Positions 13,114 to 24,295 of a stretch of DNA of 64,000 bases are shown here, in pieces. The stretch is taken from positions 36,438,501-36,502,500 of the forward strand of contig CM074865.1 in the NCBI GenBank assembly GCA_037501455.1, read 5' to 3'. Every line of letters begins with the position of its first letter. The first letter of the stretch is position 1. The position numbers were made by a program, and so were the translations under genes. This DNA is from Lantana camara (Eukaryota > Streptophyta > Magnoliopsida > Lamiales > Verbenaceae). The notes beneath the pieces were generated by a model, which was not told the origin of the DNA, did not search any database, and was given only the letters and a program-made list of their open reading frames with translations.

Positions 13114-13163
13114 GGGTCGCAGCCGCGACCCATTTCCTTCATGAAATGGTAGCGGCCGCTACC
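13114..13163. repeat. GC-rich palindromes in Ty3-B left LTR
   Basis: GGGTCGCAGCCGCGACCC (13114-13131, one mismatch from perfect) and GGTAGCGGCCGCTACC (13148-13163, perfect) are separated by CCATTTCCTTCATGAAATGG, itself an inverted repeat. Another such motif occurs in degraded form near 13258-13275. Confidence 0.85.
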
Positions 13164-14528
13164 CATGCAAAATCCGGAATATTGATCAATTTTTCCAAAA
13201 ACTCGAAACATGGAATTTTTTGGGTGTTGGCTACGACTAGAAATGCACAAGGTTCAGGTCGCGGGCGTGACCTGAGAGACAATGCAACAAAGACGTGAAA
13301 GAGGTTGCGACCAGTTACAGCAGCAAAATGCATAAAAAAACAGAGCAAAAACCATGCCACAACTTCATCAACAAGATCATCCATGCTATGATCACAAATA
13401 TGCGAAGAAACAACTCCAAAGCAACAAATAAACAAGCTCCCAAAGTATTGAAACGTGAAATGGAGGGTGTGATGATCATTTCATGATATAACTTCAAATT
13501 TTCATTAATGGCAACTCATGAATGCTTCAACTACCAGCTAATACATCACCATAAATGCAAAGAGGGAATCAAGACCATCATATTCATGCTTGGAATCAAC
13601 CAAATTCCTCAAGAATTGAAAGAGATCAACATATGCATCCATAACCTAACTATTTCTTCTCTTCAGCCACAAACCCATGAAAACATGCTCAAAATTGAGG
13701 ATGAATGGATCAAAATGACTCATGAAGAATTTATAATACAACCTTAAGCTTACCTTGTGGATTGGATGAGGTTTGGAGGAGATTTGAGCTTGAATCTCCA
13801 AGATTGGCTTGAGTTACGGGACAAACTGGAGAGCAGGGGATGTTTGGCTGAATTTCTCCAAGTGAGAGGGTTTGGTTCGGTGAGGGTGAGGAAGAGCAGC
13901 TAGGGGATTGAGTTAGGGTTCCAAAGGATCTAACCATGGTTAATTTGGTTAAGGTTTGAATAAGTTATGGCTCTTTTAGTAAAAGGTGGCAGTTTAGGCG
14001 TCCGTTGCATGTTTCGGTTGAATTTCGGAGGTCCAAATAACTTTGGAAAAATAAAAGGCTAAGTTCATTGAACTCAAATTTTCGTTGCGAGTTCAGCGAA
14101 GTTGACGAAACTCGAATCCGAGTTTCCTAGCTCAAGATATCACATAAGGAACCAATGGTGCGCTAATTGCTCATTAGCCCCGTTTTGGATTCCAAAATCA
14201 AAATAAATTCCAAAACTCAATCAAACGAATCTGAAAACATGAAACGAGCATATAACCATATTCATAACACATATAAGTCCAACATATTAAATTTCCACCC
14301 AATTCCGAATTCATTTCACGTAAAAACGGCAAGCAAACAATTCATTCAAGCGCAAATAGTAAAAGAAAATTCATATAAATTCAAATTCAAATATTTTCAA
14401 ACAATTAAATATTCAATAATTCATATAATATAAAATGAAAAAATTAATAACATAATTAAATAAATTAAATGCGCCTGTAATCATCATATAATTCATACCT
14501 GAACGATTTGAAAAGTCGGGGCGTTACA

Positions 14529-14543
14529 ACCTCTCCCCCTTAA
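14529..14543 (-). other. Polypurine tract of Ty3-B
   Basis: The minus strand reads AAGGGGGAGAGGT against the left LTR end, the usual start for plus-strand synthesis. Confidence 0.85.
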
Positions 14544-14561
14544 AAGAATCCGTCCTCGGAT

Positions 14562-14744
14562 TCACTGATTGCTCGGAAACAGCTCGGGATGAAACCTTCT
14601 CATCTTATCCTCCGTTTCCCATGTGGCCTCTTCCGTCTTATCACTTCTCCATAATACCTTAAATAGTGGGATTTTTCGGTTTCTTAATTCTTGAAATTTC
14701 CGATCCAAAATCTAAACCGGTTTCTGAACGAAGGTGAGATTAGG
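14562..14744 (-). pseudogene. Ty3-B chromodomain, C-terminal to integrase
   Basis: Reading on past the stop after EEVEI at 14745, the same frame gives PNLTF, then after a second stop ILDRKFQELRNRKIPLFKVL, WRSDKTEEATWETED, MRRFHPELF and a terminal TGA at 14562. The F-K-V-L-W block, the EEATWE block and the final FHPELF are the usual features of a retrotransposon chromodomain, which binds histone tails and steers integration to heterochromatin. Two in-frame stops separate it from the integrase, so it could not be made as part of the polyprotein in this copy. Confidence 0.8.
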
Positions 14745-15866
14745 CTAAATTTCTACCTCTTCAATGGGTAGGATCTCGGACTCATCCGGGTAATACTTGC
14801 GAAGTTGCGAAACATGAAATACGTTGTGGATTCCGGTCAAATTCGGAGGTAGATTCAAACGATAAGCCGTATCACCAATTTTCTCAAGAATCTCATAAGG
14901 ACCCAGATAACGAGGATTCAACTTACCTCCTTCTCCAATCCTCGAAAACCCGTTTCGTGGAGAATCTTTCAAGAATATCCTATCACCAATTTCAAACTTA
15001 AGATCCTTTCTCCGCCGATCCGCATAATTCTTTTGTCTATCTTGAGCTGCTTTCATCCTTCGTTGAATTATTTTAACCTTATCAATCGTCACTTGCACGG
15101 CCTTAGAAGGTTTCTCCTTCTTTTCCCCTCGTTTCACTCCCTCTTGTTTGGTCCAGTTCCATTCCTCACGGTCGAAAAATAAGAGAGATCTACACTTTCG
15201 TCCGTGGAGAGCTTCATAAGGCGCCATTCCTATCGAAGATTGAAAACTGTTATTATAAGCAAATTCAATCAAAGACAATTGCTCATTCCACGAACTCGAG
15301 AAATCCAATGCACATGCTCTCAATATATCCTCTAGATATTTGATTAACCTCTTTGACTGCCCTCTGTCTGAGGATCGAAAGTTGTGCTGAATTGAAGCCG
15401 TGTTCCCAGATTCTTTTGTAATTCTTGCCAAAACCTAGAAGTGAACCTCGGATCCCGATCTGATACAATGCTGACCGGCACACCATGAAGTCGGACAATT
15501 TCATCAACATACTGCTGAGCTAACTTAGTCACCTTATCCTACATCCGAATAGCCAGAAAATGTGCCGATTTTGTCAATCGATCCACGATCACCCAAATCC
15601 CATCAAGACCACCTTTTACTCTAGGAAAGCCCGAAACAAAATCCATCGCCACTTGTTGCCATTTCCATTCGGGAATAGGTAACGGTTGAAGTAGCCCTGA
15701 TGGCTTCTGATGCCCTGCTTTCACAATTTGGCAAGTCAAACAATCTTTCACGAAATTGATCACATCCCGCTTAAGTCCATTCCAGCAATAAAATTTCTTT
15801 AAGTCCTTATACATCTTGTTTCCCCCGGGATGTATCAAATACCCTGATCGATGAGCTTCTTCCAAA
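14745..15866 (-). pseudogene. Ty3-B integrase (broken, catalytic Glu changed)
   Basis: The N-terminal zinc-binding part is at 15539-15865: H5, H12, C42 and C45 of that 108-residue stretch form HHCC, and the first catalytic Asp lies in QVAMDF (D75). After a stop at 15539 the frame continues with a VSDRDPRF block holding the second Asp. A frameshift follows near 15365, after the DPQTEG block. The third block then reads GQSKRLIKYLED, where the family has a glutamate at the K of SKR, so the DDE triad is lost. The C-terminal part has FAYNNSFQSSIGMAPYEAL and the HNVFHVSQLRKYYPDE block typical of Ty3 integrases. It would insert cDNA if intact; this copy cannot. Confidence 0.85.
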
Positions 15867-16643
15867 ATAATTTTTTCAATTCATTCGGTACCACAACCCT
15901 GTTCTTAAACCTTAAGAGTCCCATATCATTAAATCCAAACGGGAATTCGGGATCATCTCTAGCTTTCTTAGCTAATTTCTGAATCTCAGGATCCCCTCTC
16001 CGAGCCTCAAATAACCTCTGTTGAAGATCTGGTTGTACCATAATGTTCCGAATACTTGCTCTTGGCATGAAAGACCCAGATTCATCCTCAACTTCCACTT
16101 TCACACTAGACATGCTAGCCTTCCTACTAAGCACATCCGCGACCACATTGGCTTTCCCGGGATGGTATCGGATTGTACACTCATAATCCGCTAAAATCTC
16201 CATCAACACCTTTGTCTTTTGTTCAACTCCTTCTGAGAAAACAAATACTGGAGACTCTTGTGGTCAGAAAAGATCTCGAAAGGAATTCCATATAAGTACT
16301 GTCTCCACTTTCCCAAAGCAAAGATCATTGCTGCTAGCTCGAGATCGTGAGTGGGATAATTCTGTTCATGATCCTTCAATTTCCTCGAGGCATAGGCTAT
16401 CACCTTACCATTCTACATCAAAACACATCCCAACCCTTCTTTCGAGGCGTCTGTATAAACCATGCATCCTTCTGTGCCTTCAAGGAGTGCTAATACCGGT
16501 GCAGTGGTCAACTTCTCCTTCAAGAGTTGGAAACTTGCCTCACATGCCTCATTCCACTCAAACTTGACTTCCTTCTTCGTCAACCGAGTTAAAGGAGTTG
16601 CAATCTTTGAGAAATCCTTGACAAACCTTCGGTAATACCCAGC
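15835..16643 (-). pseudogene. Ty3-B RNase H region (broken)
   Basis: After the stop at 16643 the minus strand continues AGYYRRFVKDFSKIATPL, then VYTDASKEGLGCVL (first RNase H Asp), a stop, then [49 protein letters not shown] and, after a frameshift at about 16205, [16 protein letters not shown]. These are the RT connection and the Ty3 RNase H in order; RNase H removes the RNA strand during reverse transcription. Breaks: stops at 16643 and about 16415, and a frameshift near 16205. Confidence 0.85.
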
Positions 16644-17996
16644 CTAACCCAAGAAACTTCTGACCTCGGAAGCATTCTTCGGACTCTTCCACTGAATAAC
16701 TGTCACGATCTTCAAAGGATCTACTTCCAAACCCTTACTCGAGACAATATGACCTAGAAAAGCAACCCGGTCAATCCAAAATTCATAATTACTAAACTTC
16801 GCATATAACCGGTGCTCTCTCAACGTCTCCAATACCAATCTGACATGTCTGGCATGATCTTCCGGAGTTCTCGAATAAACTAGAATATCATCAATAAATA
16901 TTACCACAAATTTATCCAAATAAGGCCGAAAAGTCCGATGTATCATATCCATGAATGTTGCAGGGGCATTAGTCAAACCGAAAGGCATGACTACGAACTC
17001 GTAATGTCCGTACCGGGTATTAAGTCCTGTCTTAGGTATGTCCTCTTCCCGGATTTTCAACTGGTAGTAACCTTGCCTTAAATCCAATTTCGAATAAACC
17101 CCCGACCCTTGCAACATGTCAAACAAATCCTCAATGTGGGTCAACGAATATTTATTCTTGACAGTCATCCGATTGAGTTCCCGGTAATCTATACACATCC
17201 TCAATGATCCATCTTTCTTCTTAACAAAAAGAACCGGCGCACCCCACGGAGATGAACTTGGCCGAATGTACCCAATCTTAATTAATTCCTCGAGTTGAAT
17301 CTTCAATTCCTCCAACTCTACCGGAGCCATTCTATAAGGAGTCTTAGAGTACGGTTCTGATCCCGGATATAAGTCAATAACGAATTCAATCTCACGATCC
17401 GGTGGCAAAGAACCCAAATTCTCCGGAAACACATCAGGAAAATCCTTAACAATTACGGTCTCCTCAAACTTAATTTGATCCTTCGACTTATTAAAAAGAT
17501 ACGCAAGGAATCCCATAGCCCCTTCACTTATTAACTTATGAGCTTCCATAAATGATAAAAGTAGTACATTCTTCGACCCCACTTCTCCAATCAACTCTTC
17601 ACCCAGCTTATTTTTCTTAAAACAATCAACCTCGGCCCGATGCCGGTATAACCAATCCATACCGAAGATTACCCCATATCTCTTCATAGGCATCACGATG
17701 AAATCTTCCGGATAATCTTTCCCTTCTATCAAAACCGAACAACCCCGGACAACCCGATCCGTCTGCAAACTTCCTCCAAGAGGAGAACTCACAAAATAAC
17801 AAGAATTTGCACAAGTAACAGATAGACATAGAGAAGCACATAGATCACAAGATATAAAGGAATGAGTAGCACCCGGGTCGAATAGTGCATGGATGCTCGT
17901 GTTATGAATGTAAACGGTACCTTCTACGACGGCATTAGGGTCAGCTTCAACATTTTGTTCCTCGCCCTCAAGGGCATAAGCACGAGCCTGGATCAT
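16644..17996 (-). pseudogene. Ty3-B protease and reverse transcriptase
   Basis: A 450-residue open stretch within the longer pol frame. The protease active site is at residues 40-43, reading D-P-G-A, where the family has D-S/T-G-A; the change to Pro probably inactivates it. The reverse transcriptase occupies about residues 180-430: [20 protein letters not shown] (256-275), [11 protein letters not shown] with the first catalytic Asp at 305, [12 protein letters not shown], and FIDD at 367-370 in place of the usual YIDD or YVDD. It ends at VRSFLG, where a stop interrupts the continuing frame. It is the longest intact coding stretch in the window. Upstream it abuts gag after a stop at 18000. Confidence 0.9.
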
Positions 17997-17999
17997 CGG

Positions 18000-19084
18000 T
18001 CATTGTGCCCCAGCTTGAAACCCCGATTTCTGATCAGGACAAGCAAATGCCATATGATCTCCTTTCCCACAAATCAGACATAACCCTAATCTCTTTCTGC
18101 AATAATTGTAAGAGTGGGTCGGTCCTCCATAATAAGTACACGGAGGTTGGTCTCGGCGGTTTCCCGTAGGCACTGGTAGAGCCTGAGGTGCTCGTGGAGC
18201 TTGAGAAACATTCTGACCTCCTGATCGAGGCTTCTTGAAAGGTTCTTTCTGGGGAGGAGCTGCCGAAGTCATAGGCCTCTTGCCCGGATTATATCTCATG
18301 TTTGATCCCGATCCTGATCCTTTGCCCTGTCCCATTGGTGCTTTGAAAATTGGATTCTTCTTCCTATACTCCTCTTCTTGCTCCAAAGCCCTTTGCACCG
18401 TGTCCAAGAAGGATATAAAATTATTCCCCGCTTGACCATGTCTCAGATCCTGTCTCAACCCGGCAATGAACTTCTTCGCCTTCCTCTTCTCTTCCCAAGT
18501 AATATGAGGAGCATACTTCCCCAGTCTATTAAAGGTAGCAAGATATTCGGCCACCGAGCGAGTGCCCTATTTCAATTCCATAAATTCCTACTATTTTCTT
18601 TCCCTAACAACTTTCGGTACAAAGCATTCCCGAAACTCTCTCTTGAAGACTTCCCATGTGACTTCTTCTCCATCGACTTCTACTTTTTCTCTCGTTCTTT
18701 CCCACCAATCATATGCCTCGCCATCAAGTTGAAATATGGCGAATTGAGCCTTTTCTTGTGTGGTGAACTGCCGAACTCCAAAGATCCTCTCCAATCTAGT
18801 CAACCACCCCTCTGAAACTGCATCATCAATAGAGCCAGAGAACCGAGGGGATTATAGCTTAGAAATACCCCATGTGAATCCCGGTGATTTGGTAGGGAAG
18901 CCAGTTGCTCTGCTTGTTATGGTGATGGTTCAGCTTGAGCCCGTCGATGTTCAACATAATTGAAAACCGCTTCCATAAAGTTTCCCATATCCATCGGACG
19001 TGGTTGTTGTTCTTGTGGTGTAGGAGAACGATCACGGTGTCGGGGTCGCCCCGGTGATCTCTCACGATGTCTACGTGGAGGCAT
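18000..19084 (-). pseudogene. Ty3-B gag (broken)
   Basis: The start chosen is ATG at 19084, giving MPPRRHRERSPGRPRHRD, an Arg-rich head typical of Tekay-type gag, about 190 bp after the primer site. Downstream are MTRLERIFGVRQFT…AIFQLDGEAYDWWERTRE and FKREFRECFVPKVVRERK (capsid core), then SVAEYLATFNRLGKYAPHIT, and a CCHC knuckle, C-L-I-C-G-K-G-D-H-M-A-F-A-C, near the C end. Stops occur near 18935, 18800 and 18590 and at 18000, so at least four breaks prevent a full capsid protein. It would package the element RNA in virus-like particles. Confidence 0.85.
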
Positions 19085-19276
19085 CCAGTCCAAGAAACAC
19101 TAAAAAACGTGTTATTTTTAGTTCATGCATGAAAATGCAATTAGTTTAATCAAGATTGGAATATAGAGCACATAAGCACGTACAGAATGCATATGCAATC
19201 ACATTGTTAATTAGTTCCTAAGATGAAAGACCTAGACTTACTCACACGACACGAGAGCCCAGGTTTTGCAACCCAA

Positions 19277-19289
19277 GGCTCTGATACCA
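19277..19289 (-). other. Primer binding site of Ty3-B (initiator tRNA-Met type)
   Basis: The reverse complement reads TGGTATCAGAGCC, 8 bp inside the right LTR start at 19298. The preceding text, 'gacctagactt…ttttgcaacc', is also present in Ty3-D at 56430-56487. Confidence 0.9.
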
Positions 19290-19297
19290 CTTAAAGA

Positions 19298-19494
19298 TGT
19301 AACACCCGAGCGCAAGGTGCCACATCCCCCGCACCGAGACCCGACCCGCATATGAAATGGATAATCCACACACGAGCTAAGTCACGGTGAACAAGGACAC
19401 ACACACACTCTCTAGACTAGGCGGGACTAACACTTAAACCATAAATCAGAGCAAAATATTAAAGCGGAAGCAGTAACCGATCATATACCATATA
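19298..19494 (-). repeat. Ty3-B right LTR, first segment
   Basis: It starts TGTAACACCCGAGCGCAAGG and runs to ACCATATA, where the Tat element inserted. It continues at 32583. The left LTR reads through this point without interruption (ACCATATATATATACCATG near 11630). Confidence 0.93.
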
Positions 19495-20350
19495 TGATGA
19501 GGCATAAAATCACGCTCGTATCAGAGCCGTCCACGTGTCGCCATCAGTTGACTTGAAGACTGTATGCTCGTATTGATGGGCTCGCGAGTCAACCCAGCCC
19601 ACTCACTTACCAAATAATACAGGCCTATGAGCCTTGGATGACTGTCCAGGCAAAGGGTCCCAGCTGTCAAAACTGACGCTCACACCACGGCCCTCAGAGC
19701 CCTCCTTTCCGGGGAAGCACCCCCCGAGGGCACTTGCTCCCTAACGCTCGCACTGTTGATGCTCGTAGGTCATCTGCCAGGGAAAACCCCCATGTACGTC
19801 CCTTCGAGCATCACTCGGGCTCGAGTCTGGCCTTCCCCTTGGTAGGGCATCTGCACACCCGCAGGACCAATCTTGAGCCTCCCAGTGCATGACCCTCACC
19901 AACAACCTCTGACACAATATGCAGTGCGCACCTTATACCTGACACGCCGCCTGCTTTTCAGAGCCATCGTTTTCATGCCATCACCGGCTGCCACGTGTTA
20001 GGGCAACACAGGTTTGGGACCATACGGTCAAATTACCCAAACTACCCTCACCCCTAACATATAAATAAGGGAGAACACATGTATTCTCCCCCAAGCAATC
20101 TTCCTTTTACCCACATTACACTGGGTATATTTTCCTCCATTTTTTCTCATCTTCTCAAGCTTTGTTCTACCTTGACCACAGTTGCATCACCACTGCATTT
20201 TGCATTCTTGGTGTTATCCTAGTTGGAAGAACCCACGCTCAGAAGGAAACCCAGTTCCTGAGGCTCTCACGCCTGTGATGGTCTTTCTCTTTCCACACAA
20301 ATATTGAAAGTGTTGTTGCATTTTAGGAAGTTCGGATTCCTGCACCATCA
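19495..20350 (+). repeat. Tat element 5' LTR
   Basis: It starts TGATGAGGCATAAAATCACG and ends GCACCATCA. The ends are imperfect inverted repeats (TGATG…CATCA). A TATA box lies about 290 bp before its end. Confidence 0.94.
20060..20067 (+). promoter_or_regulatory. TATA box of Tat 5' LTR
   Basis: TATAAATA in the context AACATATAAATAAGGGAG, kept in the right LTR. It is the likely core promoter for the genomic RNA, with transcription expected 25-35 bp downstream. Confidence 0.75.
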
Positions 20351-20354
20351 TTTT

Positions 20355-20370
20355 TGGCGCCGTCTGTGGG
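20355..20370 (+). other. Primer binding site of Tat element
   Basis: TGGCGCCGTCTGTGGG lies four bases after the LTR. It begins with TGG, complementary to a tRNA CCA end, and is the usual TGGCGCC-type site of Tat and Athila elements, unlike the initiator-Met site of the chromoviruses here. I do not assign the tRNA. Confidence 0.8.
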
Positions 20371-20447
20371 AAATCCATCACCATTATCTTCAACTTCATC
20401 TGATTCTTCTTTAAGCTAGTTGAGTTGTAACGCCTTTTGCTCTAAAC

Positions 20448-22469
20448 ATGGTGACTGCGACAAGGTCTGGGATTCTAGAAAACAGGGGTATGCTTCCTCC
20501 TGTCAATGAGGAAAAGGCAGGGAACAATGCCCCCGCCGGAGGTACGCCCCCAACTGCTGCCGGAAATGGGGCCGGAAACATAGAGACCACCGCTGCAACT
20601 CTCCCCCCCCCCCGGGGGAAACGAGGCAGGGGGATTTGGCTCTGTTCCTCCTCCCCCGGCCCTCATTCACAATGTTCCAGCCTCCCTTCCTGGTGTGCAC
20701 TCCATGGCCATGCCACCGCCGGGATACGCTTATGTGCAACCCGGGATGATGCCCGGAATGGTGCCCATGGTTCAGCCCTATCAGGTGGGAACACTACATC
20801 TCCCCATGTCTCTTCCGAGAGAAATACAGGGGGTGGAAATGCCCCAAATCACCACCCAACAACTTCAGACGCTTTATGCGCAATGCGAGGAGTAGGCGGT
20901 ACAGAACGCTTGGGAAAACTTCACCGCTGCTTATTTCCCCTCAATGGCGGGTGCTTGAGCGACTCCACCCATAGGAGGACTCCAAGTTTATCCCTTGATA
21001 GCTGCCCAAAATGTGTTGAGAGCTCATCTGCCTCCGTCGCCACCCGTTCAGGAAAATGAAGCCCCACAGAGGGTCCAGCAAGGACAGCAACCCGCAGGAA
21101 ACGAAAGGGGCCCACAGAATAAGAGGGCTGAAAATAAAGAAGAGGTCCAATCGAGGGCCACAGAGAGGGCAAGCCGCAGAAATGTCGACAACCCTCAACT
21201 TGCTGCAGTACAGGATCAGCTCAAGGGACTCCAGAATGTAGTGGAGCAGCTCTCTCGAGCACGGACTCAAGCCCCCAAGGCGGGGGTGAGAGGTCCAGGG
21301 CCAGAGACATTCGCCGCCCACGCAGCCAAATCTCCCACCACCGGAAAGAAGTAGATTACGAAGAATATGATGTTGAAGACAGGGTTTACAGAACCTTGAC
21401 GAGCGCTTCCCCCCTCATTGACGAGGTTCTGATGACCCATGCAGGGAAGGGTAAAATCCCTACATCCATCAACAGGTATGATGGAACAACTGATCCGGCC
21501 GAGCATCTGGATGACTTTGTGCACTTGATGAACTTGTACGAGCATCCGAGCTATTATTGGACAAAAGTCTTTGTCACCTCTCTCGTTGGGATGGCTCAGG
21601 ATTGGTATAAGAAGCTTTCACCCCGCTCGATCCGAGGGTACGCCGATCTGACAGATTGCTTCTTAAGCCACTTCAACTCTCTGAAGGCGCCAGCCCCGAC
21701 AGTAACAGCTCTCTACAGCTTAGTCCAGGGGCCAAATGAGACGCTCAGGTCCTTCATGGGAAGGTTTAACAAAGAGATCCTGCTGGTGGAAAAGCCCTCG
21801 ATAGATTTCTTGAGGCATGTACTTTTTGGAGTGATCAATATGAAACACTATGTCAGCAAAGAATTTGTGGAGGAAGTGGCCAAGAAAAAGCCCCGCTCGT
21901 TGATGGAGGTAAGGGATATAGCTGACTTTTTCTTCACCCTCGAGGATATGTATATCGTGAGGGATCAGAAAATGGTGAACGCCCCTCGCCCCAGCAAAGC
22001 CCCCGAGGACAAAGGAGATTCTAACCGGGGTCGCCGCCGGAGTCCTATCCCCGCTCGCCGTAACTCTTCGCCTCCGCGTAAGTTCGAACGGATTCCCCTC
22101 AACTGCCCAATTGCTGAAGTGTCTTCCATGGCGGATAAGAAACTCTTCAAGAGACCGCTTAAGTTGAGGGAGACCGAGGCTCACAGGCGCCCAGGAAAGT
22201 ACTGCGCTTTCCATAAGCAGAAGGGACATGATACCAACGAGTGCCGCCAACTCGAGAGCGAGATCCAGAGGCTTATCGCTGGGGGGCACCTTAAGGAGTT
22301 TGTGAAGGTATTAGAGAGGTATGATGAGCATTGCGCTGAGCGAGCACGTGCTAGAGGAAGAAGCCGCTCGCGTTCACGGAGTCCCCACCCCATCACACCG
22401 AAACAAGCCAGCGCGGCAAAGGGAAAGCTACAGATACGGAGAACCAGCCCTTTGCGGTCATTCACATGA
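20448..22469 (+). pseudogene. Tat element gag (broken)
   Basis: The ATG at 20448 lies 80 bp after the primer site and opens MVTATRSGILENRGM. The frame slips after a run of 11 C followed by 5 G (20603-20617). A Pro/Met/Gln-rich head resumes at 20695 and meets stops near 20893, 20957 and 21352. A 357-residue open stretch (21396-22469) carries the capsid core: INRYDGTTDPAEHLDDFVHL, MAQDWYKKL, FLSHFNSLK, LRSFMGRFNKE. It ends with a zinc knuckle, YCAFHKQKGHDTNECRQLE, and an Arg/Ser-rich tail. Gag would form the particle that houses reverse transcription. The stop at 22469 overlaps the protease frame. Confidence 0.88.
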
Positions 22470-23053
22470 TCGCTGGAGGACCCTCGGGGGGCGATTCTAA
22501 TGCTTCCCGGTGCCGCCAAATTCGGAGCTATGACCAGAGATCATCCCAGCTCAAGCCTGTGCTCTCCGTTGATAGCTCTTCACGCTCGAAAGAGAATGAC
22601 ATTGTAGGGCTCACCGAGAAAGACTTGGAACACATTGTAACACCCCATGGGATTGGTGAAACCTCTGACTATCCCATGGTGGTTAGTTTAGACGTTCATA
22701 ACCACGTTGTAAAGAGGGTCTTGATTGATAGTGGAAGCTCTGTGAACGTTCTCCCTTACTCAACGTTTCAAAAAATGAATATAACAAACATTCCACTTGA
22801 ACCCCTCAGAACAGCCCTCGTTGGCTTTGGGGGTTCCAAGATTGTCCCTCACGGACAGATTCGCTTGGCCACCTCTCTTGGTCGCGCCCTACAGCGAAAA
22901 ACTTTGAGCGTCCTTTACGCAGTCGTTGAAGTGGACCTCCCCTACAACATCATCATTGGACGCCCGACCCTCGTGGACTTCAAAGCAGTAATCTCAACTT
23001 ATCACCAGAAAGTCAAATTCCCCACTCCCGAGGGCACTGGCGAGGTTCTATGA
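22466..23053 (+). pseudogene. Tat element protease
   Basis: A 195-residue open stretch overlapping the gag stop by four bases in another frame. The aspartic protease site is VKRVLIDSGSSVNVLP (D-S-G intact), followed by a flap-like region and IIIGRPTLVDFKAVIS, the conserved I-I-G-R block near the protease C end. It would cut Gag-Pol. It ends with TEGT-like text at GEVL and a stop, before the next frame takes up the linker to RT. The active site itself looks usable; the surrounding frame does not. Confidence 0.85.
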
Positions 23054-23158
23054 AATGTCAAAGAGGCTTGGGAATGCTACATCCTTTCCCTTCGAAGCCA
23101 CAAGCCCAAACAAACCATTCAGGCAGGATCCACCAAAAAATCAGTTGACTTCTCCAAA

Positions 23159-24295
23159 TTGGACGAAGATGGCCCCGAACGTAAGAGGGCCAAACTTTAC
23201 AAGAAGAAGAACAAAAAGAAGACCCCCAGCGAGGCCCAGCACACGGAAGATGGGCCGCCTGGGGCCGTCGAAGGATCTTCCTTCGAGAACGAGGGTGATG
23301 GGCCCTCGGGTGAGAAAGGCGGCAGGCTTACTGGGAAAAAACGAGCGCTCGAAGCTCCACGGCCTGAAGTTCGCATTGAGTCCGTCGAAAAGTTTTTGAC
23401 CATCGAGTTGGAACCAGGGAATCCAGATAAAACCACCCAGATTGGCTCAAATCTCGACGGTCCCTCAAAGATTATGATGATTTATTTTCTCCGGGAGAAC
23501 CTCGAGGTATTCGGTTGGAAGGCCTCCGATCTCACTGGAATAGATCCAAGTGTCATAGTTCACAGGCTCAACGTGGACCCGACCTTCAGGCCAATCAAAC
23601 AAAAGAAAAGGGACGTCCATGGTTTCAGGAGACAAGTCATCGAAGAAGAAGTCAATAAACTCCTTCACGCTCAGTACATTGAGGAGATTTTGTACCCTGA
23701 ATGGCTCTGTAACGTGGTGCTCGTTCCCAAGAGCGCCAACAAATGGCGCATGTGCAACGACTTCACAGATCTCAATAAGGCGTGCCCCAAAGACCCATAC
23801 CCCCTACCGAGGATTGATCAATTAGTAGATTAAACAGCGGGATATGAGCTCATGAGTATGATGGACACGTTTCAGGGATATTATCAGATCTTCATGGCGC
23901 CCGAGGATCGCCCCAAAACCTCGTTCGTGGTACATGTAGGCGTTTACTGTTTCAAAGTCATGTCGTTCGGACTTAAAAATGCGGGTGCAACTTATCAACG
24001 CCTAGTCAACAGAATGTTCGAGTGCGAAATAGAAAAATCCATGGAGGTGTATGTGGACGACATGATAGTCAAGAGCGAGCGCTAACATTCCCATCTGGAG
24101 GATCTCAAACAAACTTTAAACATCCTACGTCATTACGGGGTGGCAAATTCTTGGGGTACATGGTCAGTCAGCGAGGCATAGAGGCAAATCTGGAAAAGAT
24201 TAAAGCAATTCTTGATATTCCCTCCCCTCGAAATGTGAGGGAAGTCCAAGTGCTGGTGGGGAAGATCATTTCATTGAACAGGTTCATCTCCCGCT
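23159..24295 (+). pseudogene. Tat element reverse transcriptase (broken)
   Basis: The first 224-residue stretch starts with a charged linker and reaches HRLNVDPTFRPIKQKKR, VIEEEVNKLL, VVLVPKSANKWRMCNDFTDL and DPYPLPRIDQLVD, then stops at 23831. The same frame goes on with MSMMDTFQGYYQIFMAPED (first catalytic Asp), FGLKNAGATYQRLVN and YVDDM at 24050-24061, then a stop near 24083. A frame change leads to KFLGYMVSQRGIEANLEKI, the RT thumb/connection, with a stop at 24295. The catalytic Asp residues are present. At least two stops and one frameshift remove function. Confidence 0.88.

Larger units (their letters stand above)
11441..14528 (-). repeat. Ty3-B LTR, left copy (3' LTR in element sense)
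   Basis: It starts TGTAACACTAGAGCGCAAGG and ends GGGGCGTTACA. It is 3088 bp, against about 3.2 kb for the right copy once the Tat insertion is removed. It lacks about 50 bp of the palindrome cluster that the right copy keeps (34315-34370). It contains a (TA)n run and a palindrome cluster. Confidence 0.92.

Noticed and set aside
19277..19289. tRNA-like match (initiator Met) as a tRNA gene
   Set aside because: Only the 3'-end complement of about 13 bases is present, at the standard spacing from an LTR: a primer site. No cloverleaf is nearby. The same holds at 7511, 41263 and 56488.
20611..21059. Continuation of the first Tat gag frame past the poly-C run
   Set aside because: After the C11-G5 run the gag-like composition moves to another frame (20695 onward); the rest of the first frame is out of register.
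21720..22289. 189-residue minus-strand frame in Tat gag
   Set aside because: It is antisense to a well-supported capsid domain and has no family features of its own.
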